From: Sphingobacteriales bacterium 39-19 | GTDB lineage: Bacteria; Bacteroidota; Bacteroidia; Chitinophagales; Chitinophagaceae | Assembly: GCA_001898465.1 (NCBI GenBank) | Contig: MKTX01000007.1 | Span: 62,001-126,000, forward strand | Direction: 5' to 3' | Length of the DNA: 64,000 bases | Part shown: positions 26,379 through 36,664 of the stretch, piece after piece | How the letters are laid out: each line of letters opens with the position of its first letter | How positions within the stretch are numbered: the first letter of the stretch is position 1 | Made by a program: the position numbers and the translations under genes | Notes under the pieces: generated by a model | Told to the model about the DNA's origin: nothing | Seen by the model: only the letters and a program-made list of their open reading frames with translations | Databases searched by the model: none

Positions 26379-29228
26379 ATGCCAAAAGATACTTCTATTC
26401 AATCGGTTTTAATTATAGGTTCGGGCCCTATTGTTATAGGACAAGCCTGCGAATTTGATTACAGCGGTACCCAGGCGGCCCGCAGCTTACGGGAAGAAGG
26501 TATCCGGGTGATCCTCATAAATAGCAACCCGGCAACCATTATGACGGATAGTATGATGGCCGACCGGGTTTATTTATTGCCTTTAACCGTAGAGAGTATT
26601 GAACAAATATTAGAAGAGAATAAAATTGATGCTGTTTTACCCACCATGGGCGGCCAAACTGCCCTTAACCTCTGCAAAGAGGCAGATGAACTGGGCGTTT
26701 GGGAAAAACATGATGTAAAATTAATTGGGGTAGATATTAAAGCCATTGATAAAGCCGAAGACCGTGAAAAATTCCGCAAATGGATGATTCAAATGGGCAT
26801 TTCCGTTTGTGAAGCAAAAATTGCAAACTCATTTTTAGAAGGAAAAGAATTTGCACAGGAAATTGGTTTTCCTTTAGTGCTTCGCCCCTCTTTTACACTG
26901 GGCGGTACAGGCGGGGGTATTGTATTTAAAAAAGAAGAGTTAGATGAAGCATTAAACCGGGCGCTTACCGCCAGCCCCTTGCATGAAGTGCTGGTAGAAA
27001 AAGCAGTACTGGGCTGGAAGGAGTTTGAGCTGGAACTGCTCCGGGATAATAATGATAATGTAGTGATCATTTGTGCCGTAGAAAATTTTGACCCGATGGG
27101 CGTGCACACCGGCGATAGCATAACGGTAGCCCCTGCCATGACTTTAAGCGATACCGTGTATCAGCGAATGCGCAATACCGCAATTCGTATGATGCGAAAC
27201 CTGGGAAACTTTGCAGGTGGCTGTAATGTACAATTTGCCATGAACCCGCAAACAGAAGAAATTATTGTAGTGGAAATCAACCCCCGGGTAAGCCGCTCTT
27301 CGGCACTGGCCAGTAAAGCAACCGGCTATCCCATTGCAAAAATTGCAGCCAAACTGGCAATTGGTTATAATTTAGATGAATTAAAAAACCAAATTACCCA
27401 GTCTACCTCTGCCTATTTTGAACCGGCGTTAGATTATGTGATTGTAAAAATACCCCGTTGGAATTTTGATAAATTTAAAGGCGCTGATGATACACTCGGG
27501 TTTCAAATGAAAAGCGTAGGAGAAGTGATGGGCATTGGCCGTAATTTTTCCGAAGCCATGCAAAAAGCTTGTCAGAGCCTGGAAAACGAAGCAGTAGGCC
27601 TGGGCTATTATGGTAAAAGCCTGATGCATGCCGATGAATTGATAGAATATATTAAAATTCCCAAATGGGATCGCATATTTAGAATAAAAGATGCCTTGAT
27701 GGCAGGCGCCAGTGTAAAACGAATTTGTGAAAGCACGCTAATAGATCGTTGGTTCATTTATCAAATTCAAGAGATTTGCGATTGTGAAAGAGCAATAGCA
27801 AAATACAATTTGCAAACCCTGCCCGATGATCTTTTAACCGAAGCCAAAATGCTGGGTTTTAGTGATGAACAAATTGTGCGCATCATGAAAGAAGAAGATG
27901 CTGATGCCTTATATGAACGGCGAAAAAAAATGAACCTCATGCGGGTATATAAAATGGTAGATACCTGCAGTGCCGAGTTTGAAGCCAAGACGCCGTATTT
28001 TTATTCTTGTTTTGAACTGCCCAATAAACCAGCAAACAAAGATGAATTGCAGCATAATGAATCCATCCCCTCGCAAAAGAAAAAAATAATTGTACTGGGC
28101 AGTGGCCCCAACCGAATTGGGCAGGGAATTGAGTTTGATTACTGTTGTGTACATGGCCTGCTGGCTATTAAAGAATGTGGCTACGAAGCCATCATGGTAA
28201 ACTGTAATCCCGAAACCGTTTCTACAGATTTTGATATTGCCGATAAACTTTATTTTGAACCCGTATTTTGGGAACATATCCGGGAAATTATAGATCATGA
28301 AAAACCCGATGGTGTCATTGTACAGTTGGGCGGGCAAACCGCATTAAAACTGGCTAAATTAATTCATGAAAAAGGAATTAAAATATATGGCACTAGTTTC
28401 GATAATATGGATATTGCCGAAGACCGTGGCCGCTTTAGCGATATGCTGAAAGAATTAAATATTCCATATCCAAAATATGGGACAGCTTATAATACGGATG
28501 ATGCAATTGAAGTGGCACACCAGGTAGGGTACCCCGTATTGGTAAGGCCCAGCTACGTTTTGGGCGGCCAGCGGATGCGAATTGTATTGAATGATGAAGA
28601 ACTGGAAAAAGGAGTACTGAGTTTATTGAAACATTTGCCGGGAAATAAAATTTTGATAGATCACTTTTTAGACCGTTGCCAGGAAGCAGAAATTGATGGC
28701 ATTTTTGATGGTGAAGAATTCCACATCATGGGTGTAATGGAACATATTGAGCCCGCAGGTATTCATAGCGGCGATAGCAATGCAGTATTACCCCAGTTTA
28801 ATCTTTCGCCATTAATTGTACAAACCATGGAAGAGTATGCTGAAAAACTGGCCCGATCGCTAAACATACTGGGGCTCATCAATATCCAGTTTGCCATTAA
28901 AGATGGAACCGTATATGTAATTGAAGCCAATCCCAGAGCCAGCCGTACCACCCCTTTTATTGCAAAAGCCTACCAAATTCCCTATTTGAATATTGCCACC
29001 AAAGTAATGCTGGGCGAGGCTAAATTAAAAGATTTTAGTTTTCAAAAAAACTTAAAAGGCTTTGCCATAAAAGAACCCGTATTTTCTTTTAATAAGTTTC
29101 CCGGTGTAAATAAAGAATTAGGCCCCGAAATGAAAAGTACCGGAGAAGCCATACGTTTTATAAAAGACCTGAGAGACCCCTACTTTCGGCAATTGTATAA
29201 AGAAAGAAGTATGCACCTGAGTAAATAA
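26379..29228 (+). CDS. carB: carbamoyl-phosphate synthase large subunit, short form
   Basis: 949 residues. Two tandem ATP-grasp halves are visible: '[20 protein letters not shown]' with 'FTLGGTGGG', and '[20 protein letters not shown]' with '[11 protein letters not shown]'. The protein stops soon after '[10 protein letters not shown]', so it lacks the ~120-residue C-terminal MGS allosteric domain found in the 1070-residue enzymes. This short form is usual in Bacteroidota. It builds carbamoyl phosphate for pyrimidines and arginine. carA is not in the window. Confidence 0.96.
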   Translation: MPKDTSIQSVLIIGSGPIVIGQACEFDYSGTQAARSLREEGIRVILINSNPATIMTDSMMADRVYLLPLTVESIEQILEENKIDAVLPTMGGQTALNLCKEADELGVWEKHDVKLIGVDIKAIDKAEDREKFRKWMIQMGISVCEAKIANSFLEGKEFAQEIGFPLVLRPSFTLGGTGGGIVFKKEELDEALNRALTASPLHEVLVEKAVLGWKEFELELLRDNNDNVVIICAVENFDPMGVHTGDSITVAPAMTLSDTVYQRMRNTAIRMMRNLGNFAGGCNVQFAMNPQTEEIIVVEINPRVSRSSALASKATGYPIAKIAAKLAIGYNLDELKNQITQSTSAYFEPALDYVIVKIPRWNFDKFKGADDTLGFQMKSVGEVMGIGRNFSEAMQKACQSLENEAVGLGYYGKSLMHADELIEYIKIPKWDRIFRIKDALMAGASVKRICESTLIDRWFIYQIQEICDCERAIAKYNLQTLPDDLLTEAKMLGFSDEQIVRIMKEEDADALYERRKKMNLMRVYKMVDTCSAEFEAKTPYFYSCFELPNKPANKDELQHNESIPSQKKKIIVLGSGPNRIGQGIEFDYCCVHGLLAIKECGYEAIMVNCNPETVSTDFDIADKLYFEPVFWEHIREIIDHEKPDGVIVQLGGQTALKLAKLIHEKGIKIYGTSFDNMDIAEDRGRFSDMLKELNIPYPKYGTAYNTDDAIEVAHQVGYPVLVRPSYVLGGQRMRIVLNDEELEKGVLSLLKHLPGNKILIDHFLDRCQEAEIDGIFDGEEFHIMGVMEHIEPAGIHSGDSNAVLPQFNLSPLIVQTMEEYAEKLARSLNILGLINIQFAIKDGTVYVIEANPRASRTTPFIAKAYQIPYLNIATKVMLGEAKLKDFSFQKNLKGFAIKEPVFSFNKFPGVNKELGPEMKSTGEAIRFIKDLRDPYFRQLYKERSMHLSK

Positions 29229-29383
29229 ATAGCGTATTCTTTTTATTCATGTATGGCACAGTACCCGGCTTACTGGGTGATTTGTGAATCCTGTATTTAT
29301 TCCATTCATATAATTATTTAATTAATTTAAAAGAGAATAATTACCTTCCTTATCTATTTAATTCTTGAATTAATAAGCGATAT

Positions 29384-32300
29384 ATGAAAATTAAATTTTT
29401 ATTGATAGCCTTATGCATGCATACCATGTTACTGGCTCAAAACAATGCAGGTCTTTTTCGTTTCCCCGATGTATCTGCCTCAGAAATTGTATTTAGCTAT
29501 GCAAATGATTTGTGGGTGGTTGCCAAAAACGGGGGGCAGGCATATAAAATAAGTTCCCCGCCCGGCCAGGAATCATTCCCCAGGTTTTCTCCTGATGGAA
29601 AAAATGTAGCATTTACCGCAAACTACGATGGTAATTTTGATGTTTACCGTACTTCTATACAGGGAGGATTGCCTGTGCGGCTTACCTATTTTGGCGGTAC
29701 CGACCGTGTGGTTGATTGGGCTCCCGACGGAAAAAATATTTTATTTGCTTCGGGCCGTGAAAGTGGCAAAGAAAGGTTCAACCAATTTTACAGCATCAAC
29801 CTCAATGGCGGGCCGGCAACAAAATTGCCTTTAGCCTATGCCGAATATGGATCTTACTCTCCCGATGGCAGCCAGCTTGCCGTAGTTTTCCGTTCACAGG
29901 CATTTAGAAACTGGAAGCGCTACCGGGGTGGTACTACGGCCGATATTTATATTTTTGATTTTAAAACAAATACTTCAAAAAATATTTCTGCCGATACCGA
30001 TGCGGGTGAAGAATTTCCTATGTGGGTAGGTAACGATATTTATTTTATTAGCGACCGGGGCAAAGAAAACCGAATGAACTTATGGCGCTATAATATCAGC
30101 AATGGCAGCCGCCAGCAATTAACCAGCTATACTGATTTCGATATTCAATTTCCTGCATCCGGACCTGGAGATATTGTATATGAACAGGGTGGGTATATCC
30201 ATTTATTCAATATCGCATCGGGCCAGGATAAAAAAGTAGATATTCATATCGCTACCGATGAAATGGCATTGCATAGCAGAACAGAAAATGTACAATCATT
30301 AATTTTTAATACCAACATTAGCCCCGATGGTAAAAGAGTAGTGATGGAAGCCCGGGGCGATATTTTTTCTTTACCGGCAACAGAAGGGTTTGTAAAAAAT
30401 ATTACTGCCAGTTCCCAAGCAGCAGACCGCTATCCATCCTGGTCGCCGGATGGAACCAAACTGGCCTGGTGGAGCGATGAAACCGGGGAATACCAGCTCT
30501 ATATTAAAGACCTGAAAAACGAATTGCCGGCAAAAAAAATAACAAATTATAAAAATGGTTTTCGGTACCATACTTTCTGGTCGCCCGATAGTAAAAAAAT
30601 AGCCACCATCGACCAGGCTGGTGTAATCCAAATCATTAGCATTGCGAATGGAAATATTGAAAAAGTTGACCAGGCTTTACGCTGGGCAGACGGGCCGTTG
30701 CGAAGCTTTACACCCAGTTGGTCGCCCGATAGCCGCTACCTGGCCTATCACAGGGACCTGGAAAATCAGCATGAAGGCATTTTTATTTATGATGCCGATG
30801 AAAAGAAATCACATACCGTTACATCCGGTTTTTACAATGCTACCAATCCCCAGTTTGATCCCGGCGGTAAATATTTATACCTGTTAACAGGCCAAAATTT
30901 TAATCCCGTTTACTCTGATCTTGACAATACTTTTGTGTACCCCAATACCACGATGGTTGGCGTTATCAGCCTTCAAAAAAATACTCCTTATGTGCTGGCC
31001 CCCAAAAATGATTCAGTAACCTATAAAATAACCGAAGAAGAAAAATTACCCAAGGCAGATAGCGCCAAAGTTGTAAAAAAGAAAAAAGAAAAAGGAATTG
31101 CTGAATTAAAACAAGCTGCAAAAAATACAGTGATTGATTTTGACGGGATGGAAGAACGATTATACCTGTTGCCTGTAAAGCCCGGTAATATCAGCAACCT
31201 GCAGGCTACCAATGAAAAAATATATTATTTACGTTTTGCAAATGCCGGTTCAGATGGAGAAGCTGCTTCTTTAACTTATTTTGACCTGGATAAAAAGGAA
31301 GAGAAAACCGTAATGAGTAATGTAAACGGGTATGTTCTAAATTTTAATACGGATAAAGCATTGGTAAACGCCGGGGGCAAGTATGCCGTAATACCGGTTT
31401 CTGAAAATGCGAAGATAGATAAAACCGTACCCGTGGCAGAAATGGTGATGCAAATAGACCCGAAGCAGGAATGGAAACAAATGTTTAATGATGTGTGGAG
31501 ATTGGAACGGGATTATTTTTATGATGCCAATATGCATGGTGTAAACTGGGCAGGCGTAAAAGAAAAATATGGTAAATTATTAGAGAGCGCCCTCACCCGG
31601 GAAGATGTGAACTATTTAATTGGGGAAATGATTGGAGAATTAAATTCATCCCATACCTATCAAAGCGGCGGCGACCTGGAACGCCAGCGGAAAACGAATG
31701 TAGGCTACCTGGGAATTAATTGGGAGGCCGATGCTGACTATTACAAAGTGGGTAAAATTATCCGTGCCGGCATATGGGATGCCGAAGTTCATTCTCCTCT
31801 CGACATCTCGGGCGTTAATATCCCCGAAGGAAGTTATATTTTAGCAGTAAATGGTATTCCCATTAAAACAGATAAAGAGCCGTATGCCGCTTTTGCCATG
31901 CTGGCCGATAAAACCGTTGAGATTACCTATAATTCAAAACCCGATTTTAAAAATGCCCATACAGCCATTGTAAAAACTTTAAGCAGTGAATTTAGATTAC
32001 GTTATCTCAACTGGGTAGAAGGCATGCGTAAAAGAGTAGAGGAAGCTACCCGGGGCGAAGTGGGATATTTATTTGTACCCAGCACGGGGGTAGATGGCCA
32101 AAATGAACTGGTAAGGCAGCTAAATGCACTGAGCGATAAAAAGGCATTAATTGTAGATGAGCGGTTTAATAATGGTGGCCAAATACCCGATCGCTTTATT
32201 GAATTACTCAATCGTAAACCATTGGTATTTTGGGCCACCCGTGATGGGCATCCCTGGCATTGGCCGCCCAATGTTTTATTTGGCCCCCGGGTCATGCTTA

Positions 32301-32650
32301 TTAATGGCTGGAGTGGTTCGGGCGGAGATGCCTTTCCCTATTATTTTAAAAAAGAAAAATTAGGCCCCCTGGTGGGCACACGCACCTGGGGCGGGCTCAT
32401 CGGTATTTCGGGTGTGCCTTCGCTTATTGATGGCGGAAGCATTACGGTTCCCAGTTTTAGAATGTATGATGAAAACGGGTGGTTTAAAGAAGGCCATGGC
32501 GTAGACCCGGATATCCAGGTACCTGAAGATTTAGGAGCTTTGGCAAAAGGCGTAGATCCCCAATTAGAAAAAGCCATCGAAACGGTGATGGAATTGATGA
32601 AGACCAAAGGCTTTAGCATACCGAAAGTTCCGGAAGCAGAAAAAAGATAA
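29384..32650 (+). CDS. tricorn protease homologue, S41 family
   Basis: 1088 residues with a signal peptide ending near 'MLLAQ'. An N-terminal propeller (repeats such as 'FSPDGKNVAF', 'WAPDGKNIL', 'YSPDGSQLAV') and a second propeller region are followed by the core 'WKQMFNDVWRLERDYFYD', a PDZ-like part and the catalytic 'INGWSGSGGDAFPYYF' with Ser near residue 973-975. These exported enzymes trim peptides. It is followed by a strong hairpin terminator. The sequence from just before its stop codon through that terminator recurs at 37348-37401, bounding the accessory island. Confidence 0.92.
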   Translation: MKIKFLLIALCMHTMLLAQNNAGLFRFPDVSASEIVFSYANDLWVVAKNGGQAYKISSPPGQESFPRFSPDGKNVAFTANYDGNFDVYRTSIQGGLPVRLTYFGGTDRVVDWAPDGKNILFASGRESGKERFNQFYSINLNGGPATKLPLAYAEYGSYSPDGSQLAVVFRSQAFRNWKRYRGGTTADIYIFDFKTNTSKNISADTDAGEEFPMWVGNDIYFISDRGKENRMNLWRYNISNGSRQQLTSYTDFDIQFPASGPGDIVYEQGGYIHLFNIASGQDKKVDIHIATDEMALHSRTENVQSLIFNTNISPDGKRVVMEARGDIFSLPATEGFVKNITASSQAADRYPSWSPDGTKLAWWSDETGEYQLYIKDLKNELPAKKITNYKNGFRYHTFWSPDSKKIATIDQAGVIQIISIANGNIEKVDQALRWADGPLRSFTPSWSPDSRYLAYHRDLENQHEGIFIYDADEKKSHTVTSGFYNATNPQFDPGGKYLYLLTGQNFNPVYSDLDNTFVYPNTTMVGVISLQKNTPYVLAPKNDSVTYKITEEEKLPKADSAKVVKKKKEKGIAELKQAAKNTVIDFDGMEERLYLLPVKPGNISNLQATNEKIYYLRFANAGSDGEAASLTYFDLDKKEEKTVMSNVNGYVLNFNTDKALVNAGGKYAVIPVSENAKIDKTVPVAEMVMQIDPKQEWKQMFNDVWRLERDYFYDANMHGVNWAGVKEKYGKLLESALTREDVNYLIGEMIGELNSSHTYQSGGDLERQRKTNVGYLGINWEADADYYKVGKIIRAGIWDAEVHSPLDISGVNIPEGSYILAVNGIPIKTDKEPYAAFAMLADKTVEITYNSKPDFKNAHTAIVKTLSSEFRLRYLNWVEGMRKRVEEATRGEVGYLFVPSTGVDGQNELVRQLNALSDKKALIVDERFNNGGQIPDRFIELLNRKPLVFWATRDGHPWHWPPNVLFGPRVMLINGWSGSGGDAFPYYFKKEKLGPLVGTRTWGGLIGISGVPSLIDGGSITVPSFRMYDENGWFKEGHGVDPDIQVPEDLGALAKGVDPQLEKAIETVMELMKTKGFSIPKVPEAEKR

Positions 32651-32698
32651 TGTTTACTGAGGCATATAAAAAAACTCACCTACGGGTGAGTTTTTTTT
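32645..32698 (+). repeat. left direct repeat with terminator, island boundary
   Basis: Starts just before the tricorn stop codon (AGATAATG) and runs through CTGAGGCATAT and the hairpin ACTCACC-TAC-GGGTGAGT (32674-32691) to the T-run. The same text is at 37348-37401; the last ~40 bases are identical in both, the first part nearly so. The two copies bracket the AT-rich lipoprotein island. Confidence 0.7.
32674..32698 (+). terminator. intrinsic terminator after tricorn gene
   Basis: Stem ACTCACC / GGTGAGT with a short loop and a run of eight T. A-run on the other side makes it potentially bidirectional. Confidence 0.85.
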
Positions 32699-32783
32699 GA
32701 ATTGGCAATTATGTTTTTAATAGATACAGTTTTGTAATTAAAGCAAATTTTTTCTTACAGAAAATAACTTAAATAAACACCGG

Positions 32784-32848
32784 GGTTTTCCCCCGTAAAA
32801 AATTAGGTTTTTCCCCATTTGTTGTAACAGGTTATTTCCCTATGTTTG
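32784..32848 (+). promoter_or_regulatory. promoter with three operator-like repeats before modular lipoprotein
   Basis: GGTTTTCCCC-like words begin at 32784, 32806 and 32830 (spacings 22 and 24). The last one, GGTTATTTCCC, runs into TATGTTTG (32841-32848), a perfect -7 box. The segment down to ATGTTTATGAAATTTAA matches the leader of the lipoprotein gene at 10150. The pattern suggests cooperative binding of one regulator at both loci. Confidence 0.6.
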
Positions 32849-32880
32849 TAAAATAGTTTTTAACCCTTTACCAAATGTTT

Positions 32881-34484
32881 ATGAAATTTAATTACCCCCC
32901 CCCGCAAAGATTGCAGCCTGCTTTGTTATTTCATTAATTGTTTTTGCAGCCTGTAAAAAAATGGATACAGGCTTCTCTGAAAATACAAAGGATATTACTG
33001 CTAAATTTTTTCAAACCACTTCGGCTCCAAATGCTACCGTACAAAGAGTAATGGAAGAAATAAAAAAACGCAATGAGGAAAAAGAATTTATAACTCAGTT
33101 TGCTAAAGAAAATGGGTATCCTGTTTGGAACAAGGTCATAATAGGAACATCAATTCAACAAAATAATGAAACCAGCTTTATAAACAATAACAGCAATGCT
33201 GAAATAGATACTACAATCTTAATCCCTTTTGTATTGGTAGGCGAAAATACAGTAGAGGGGTTTATTAAAGCTGAGGTAAAACAGCGAACTATTGATTTAA
33301 GTTATTCGCTTGCTAAAGATTATAAGGCTTATGAATTTAAGCAAGATAACTCAAGGGCTTCTTCTACCTCATTTGCCTACTTAAATATACTATTAAACAA
33401 AGTGGTTTTTGGTGTAAATGATTATACAATAACCGATCCCCGGTTATTTAGTACCGATACGGGCCATGTGAACAGCAATAATATTCATATTAATGATATG
33501 AATATTACATTTAGTACGGAAAATACTTACAGGTATATTACATTATGTGGTAGTACTACAACCCAATATGGTTTTTGCGGAACTCCGGATTTTTGTAGAC
33601 GTAATAGAGGTTGCGATGCGGGCAATTGCCCTACCGGCCAATGTTATTTTTATTATACTACCAGTACCACTTGTATTTCTACACTGATTCCTCTTCCCGA
33701 CCCCATGCAAGGGGGTGGCGGTACCGGGGGGTATGGAAATACCGGGGAAATACCGCATGCTTATCCCTGTACAACCCCCGATAACCCCACAGACCCTTAC
33801 ACAGCCCAAAGCAATGTGGTTGACCCTGGCAATTGCCCGCCACCATCAGGCGGGCCGGGCTGGGTGCCTGTGCTTATCGAGGAGCCGCCGTTTGATCCAC
33901 CTACAGATTCCATACCCTCAAATATTTCCAGAGCTTGCGATAAGGAACTGGATTCGCTTTACCAATGGGGAATGAACAATCAATTTAGAGAACAGAGTTT
34001 TATTGTTGTTAAAAAAAATGGATCAATATATCTAAAAAATTTTATGCCTGGTTTTCCGGGTGGAGATAAAACGAGAGTTAACTATACACTTGCAGCAGGA
34101 GAGGAATTATTGGCTTACGCACACATACATGCTGAAGATACCGTGAATTTTTACAGATCATCTTTTTCGCCTGATGACTTAATAGAATTTAATAAAAATG
34201 CTTACAATGTTGGTTATACTGCAATATTAGAAGTAGGAAATGCACGCTATGCTTTTGTATTGGAAGACGTACAAATGAAGTCTAATTTTAATATTAGCAA
34301 GATGGGGCAACATAAAAAACTATTTAATGCAAAATTTAATACTTTAACCTTACAATATCCCAATGGTCAAACTTGTTCTGAGCAAACCTGGATTCAGTAT
34401 TTAGGTTCTGCATCTGTTTCGGGCATTGGCTTTTATAAAGCTACTTCTCCCAATAAAAATAATTACATTAAATTAAATCCATAG
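32881..34484 (+). CDS. modular lipoprotein with JAB-like C-terminus, start out of frame at C9 tract
   Basis: ATG 32881 reads M-K-F-N-Y then a C9 tract (32895-32903); in this count the frame stops at TAA shortly after. With ten (or seven) C it joins the long frame through 'CFVISLIVFAAC-KKMD', a lipobox. The long frame alone would start at 32961 and lack any export signal. Downstream parts are: N-terminal module with 'FFQT' and 'NGYPVWNK' (about residues 1-220 of the long frame), a Cys-rich patch, a Gly-rich/Pro linker with 'CPPPSGGPGW', and a C-terminal domain with 'LLAYAHIHAED' and 'SFSPDDL', an HxH...SPxD pattern like JAB/MPN metalloproteins. An exported small protein follows 1 base after the stop. 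Function unknown; a surface or periplasmic effector is my inference. Confidence 0.75.
33747..33868 (+). repeat. linker repeat, copy 1
   Basis: About 122 bases encoding the linker 'EIPHAYPCTTPDNPTDPYTA' onward to 'CPPPSGGPGWVP'. It recurs at 35757-35878 with only scattered, mostly third-position changes and no gaps. The flanking coding sequences do not match. It is the shared seam at which the C-terminal domains differ. Confidence 0.8.
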
Positions 34485-34485
34485 A

Positions 34486-34893
34486 ATGATGAATAAAATA
34501 TTATTTAGTCTTCTATTTATCTTTTTGATGAATAAGGCTGGTGCTCAAGTATCATTAGATGCACAATTGAGAAATTTTCCAATTGCGAATTATCTAAATA
34601 AACCTATTGATACATTAATTGCTCATTTACCAAATGGCTTTGATACTGCATTTATTGTAAGTAGTGCTGGAAGTTTGAATCGAGGTGCTTCACTACAAAT
34701 AAATTATCCAAACAATGAATTTTGGATTGATATTTATATTACAAATGCACATTTTATTACTGTTTGGAAAGATCGAACAACTGGGCCTCCGGAGGTGCTT
34801 TGGCCACTTTCTTTATTGCGAAAAGAAAAAATTGGCAGTATTGCCATTTATAATATGTTATGCGAAATTATTAACGAAGGGGATATATACTAA
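34486..34893 (+). CDS. small exported protein, partner of upstream lipoprotein
   Basis: 135 residues with a signal peptide ('LFSLLFIFLMNKAGAQ'). The mature ~115 residues have mixed alpha/beta character, 'SSAGSLNRGASLQINYPNNE' region and Trp/Pro-rich 'WKDRTTGPPEVLWPLS'. No known family recognised. Its ATG (34486 or 34489) lies 1 base after the lipoprotein stop, so translation is coupled. It is visibly more AT-rich than the housekeeping genes. By position it resembles an immunity or assembly partner of the lipoprotein's variable domain; that role is inferred only. Confidence 0.7.
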   Translation: MMNKILFSLLFIFLMNKAGAQVSLDAQLRNFPIANYLNKPIDTLIAHLPNGFDTAFIVSSAGSLNRGASLQINYPNNEFWIDIYITNAHFITVWKDRTTGPPEVLWPLSLLRKEKIGSIAIYNMLCEIINEGDIY

Positions 34894-35042
34894 TTATTGT
34901 ATCGTGTACTTACATTAATATAAAAATAATGAGGCAGTATTAGATTCAAAAGCAGCCCGGCCTTCAAAATTGTCCCCCTCTGCAGGTTGTAAAGATTAAA
35001 CTAATTTAAATTTTACACTGGCTTTTAGTAGTATACGAGCCG

Positions 35043-35156
35043 ATGTTGGAAGGTGCCAATGAAGGCGAGGGTACGCCAGACAGCAGTACTCCACCGGAAT
35101 GCGACCAGGTACCCACGGGTGACTTACGCCTCGGTTCGTGGCACACGAACCAATAA
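35043..35156 (+). pseudogene. short coding remnant of a linker-like region
   Basis: A 37-codon frame reading 'EGANEGEGTPDSSTPPECDQ' onward, with the Gly/Pro/Ser flavour of the lipoprotein linkers. Its last codons run through the REP-like hairpin at 35133-35151 and stop. It has no signal sequence and no upstream continuation. It probably is debris of another lipoprotein cassette cut by the transposase insertion. The stretch 34894-35042 before it shows no gene. Confidence 0.45.
35133..35151. repeat. REP-like hairpin, left of transposase relic
   Basis: GGTTCGTG-GCA-CACGAACC: a perfect 8-bp stem with a 3-base loop. The matching hairpin 35729-35747 lies in inverted orientation on the other side of the decayed transposase. 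This is the arrangement of REP hairpins beside a REP-associated tyrosine transposase. Confidence 0.75.
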
Positions 35157-35310
35157 ATTTTATCAATTAGTGTGTGCAAATAATCCGCAAATCATATTCA
35201 TAAATTAGTAAAAATTTACTTTTTTACTGCCACTATTCATCAATGAAAATATTTGCTGAATGATGAAAACAAGAATTAATTTTGGATTACCTGAAAGAAC
35301 TATAAGATAA

Positions 35311-35719
35311 AAATTGAAAAAAGTGTATGCCTTTGTGCTAATGCCAAACCATATTCATCTTATTTGGAAGCAACTTAATAATAATGGAAAAGAAATGCCT
35401 CAGGGAAGTTTTTTAAAATATACTGCACATGAATTTTTGAAGAAATTGAAACGCCTCAGGGAAGTCAAAAGAACATGAAGTAATAGCGGCAAATAAAAAG
35501 TATGAAATAGGGCAGTGGTATTCTTTAATTGTTGAAATATATAGTCGTGAAGTAGCCAGTCAAAGGTTAGATTATATTCATTTTAATCTGGTTAGCAAAA
35601 AGTGGGAGTTATCTAAAGATGATCTTGATAATTAATATTCATCTGCTTATTTTTATGAAAACGGAACTGATCATTTTGGGTTTTTAAATAATTTGTATGC
35701 GGAATTTGATGGGGATTGA
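35311..35719 (+). pseudogene. REP-associated tyrosine (HUH, IS200-like) transposase relic
   Basis: Frame 1 reads 'KVYAFVLMPNHIHLIWKQ' (35320-35370): H-I-H is the HUH metal motif of Y1 transposases in its usual 'MPNHxHLI' setting, followed by 'NGKEMPQGSFLKYTAHEF'. The frame then breaks at TGA 35476. The next frame continues 'ANKKYEIGQWYSLIVEIYSR' and 'QRLDYIHFNLVSKKWELS', hits TAA, then 'YSSAYFYENGTDHFGFLNN'. The N-terminal ~100 residues are missing. So at least one frameshift, one nonsense codon and a deletion are present; it cannot be active. Confidence 0.8.
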
Positions 35720-35728
35720 GAAGGAGTT

Positions 35729-35747
35729 GTTTCGTGTGCCACGAACC
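35729..35747. repeat. REP-like hairpin, right of transposase relic
   Basis: GTTTCGTG-TGC-CACGAACC: the inverted counterpart of 35133-35151, with one mismatch in the 8-bp stem. It lies 10 bases before the linker repeat, so the insertion or deletion broke the lipoprotein gene just upstream of its linker. Confidence 0.75.
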
Positions 35748-35756
35748 AGGGCGAAG

Positions 35757-35878
35757 GAAATACCACATGCTTATCCCTGTACAACTCCCGATAACCCCAC
35801 AGACCCTTATACGGCTCAAAGCAATGTGGTTGACCCAGGTAATTGCCCGCCACCAACAGGCGGGCCGGGCTGGGTGCC
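35757..35878 (+). repeat. linker repeat, copy 2
   Basis: Ungapped partner of 33747-33868, exactly 2010 bases downstream. Identity ends sharply after GGGTGCC on the right and just before GGAAATACC on the left. Confidence 0.8.
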
Positions 35879-36664
35879 GATTGAAGATCAACCTGGTGAA
35901 TATAATCCTTACCAAGCAGATGAAGTAATTATAGATCCTTCCATAAAAAATTATTATCCATGTGTTAGTCGAATTATTGATTCTTTAACGAATTACAGTA
36001 ATATGAATGCACTAGCCCAAGTAGCTTTGCATACTGTTTTTGGTGTGAATGAGAAAATGCATTTAACTTTTAAAACAAATTCTGGTTGGACACAATCGGA
36101 TGATGATGCTGGTACAAAACCAGATAGTTCATTTGTTAGCGAAAGTGGTTTTTACGCTACTATACAATTGAACCCTTGGGTTCTCAAGAATTCCACAGAA
36201 GAATATATTGCATCTACAATTATTCATGAAGCAATACATGCTTATATTGATTTCAAATATTATCAATATATTACAAACCAAATTGATTCTATTGAATTTA
36301 AAACATTATTTCCTATATACTGGCCACCTAATATATCTGGCGGAATTTATATACCACCTGGAAATCTTTCACAACATAAAATTATGGCATCAAATCTGGT
36401 TGCAACAATGACGAATTCATTAATTTCTACATATCCCAATGCCAGCATTTCTCCAGAATTAAGAGATTCAATTTATAGAGGATTAACATGGGGAGGTCTG
36501 CAGCATACTACTGCATTTCTTAGTAGAAGTGATACTTTAGCAATCAAGGCTATTAATATAATAGCAAGAGACACTTCAGTACATGCCCCATTTATATTAA
36601 CAGGGTATCCAACCCCACAATACACATATGATGCTCATAATTTAAACATGAAAATAGGATGCCA

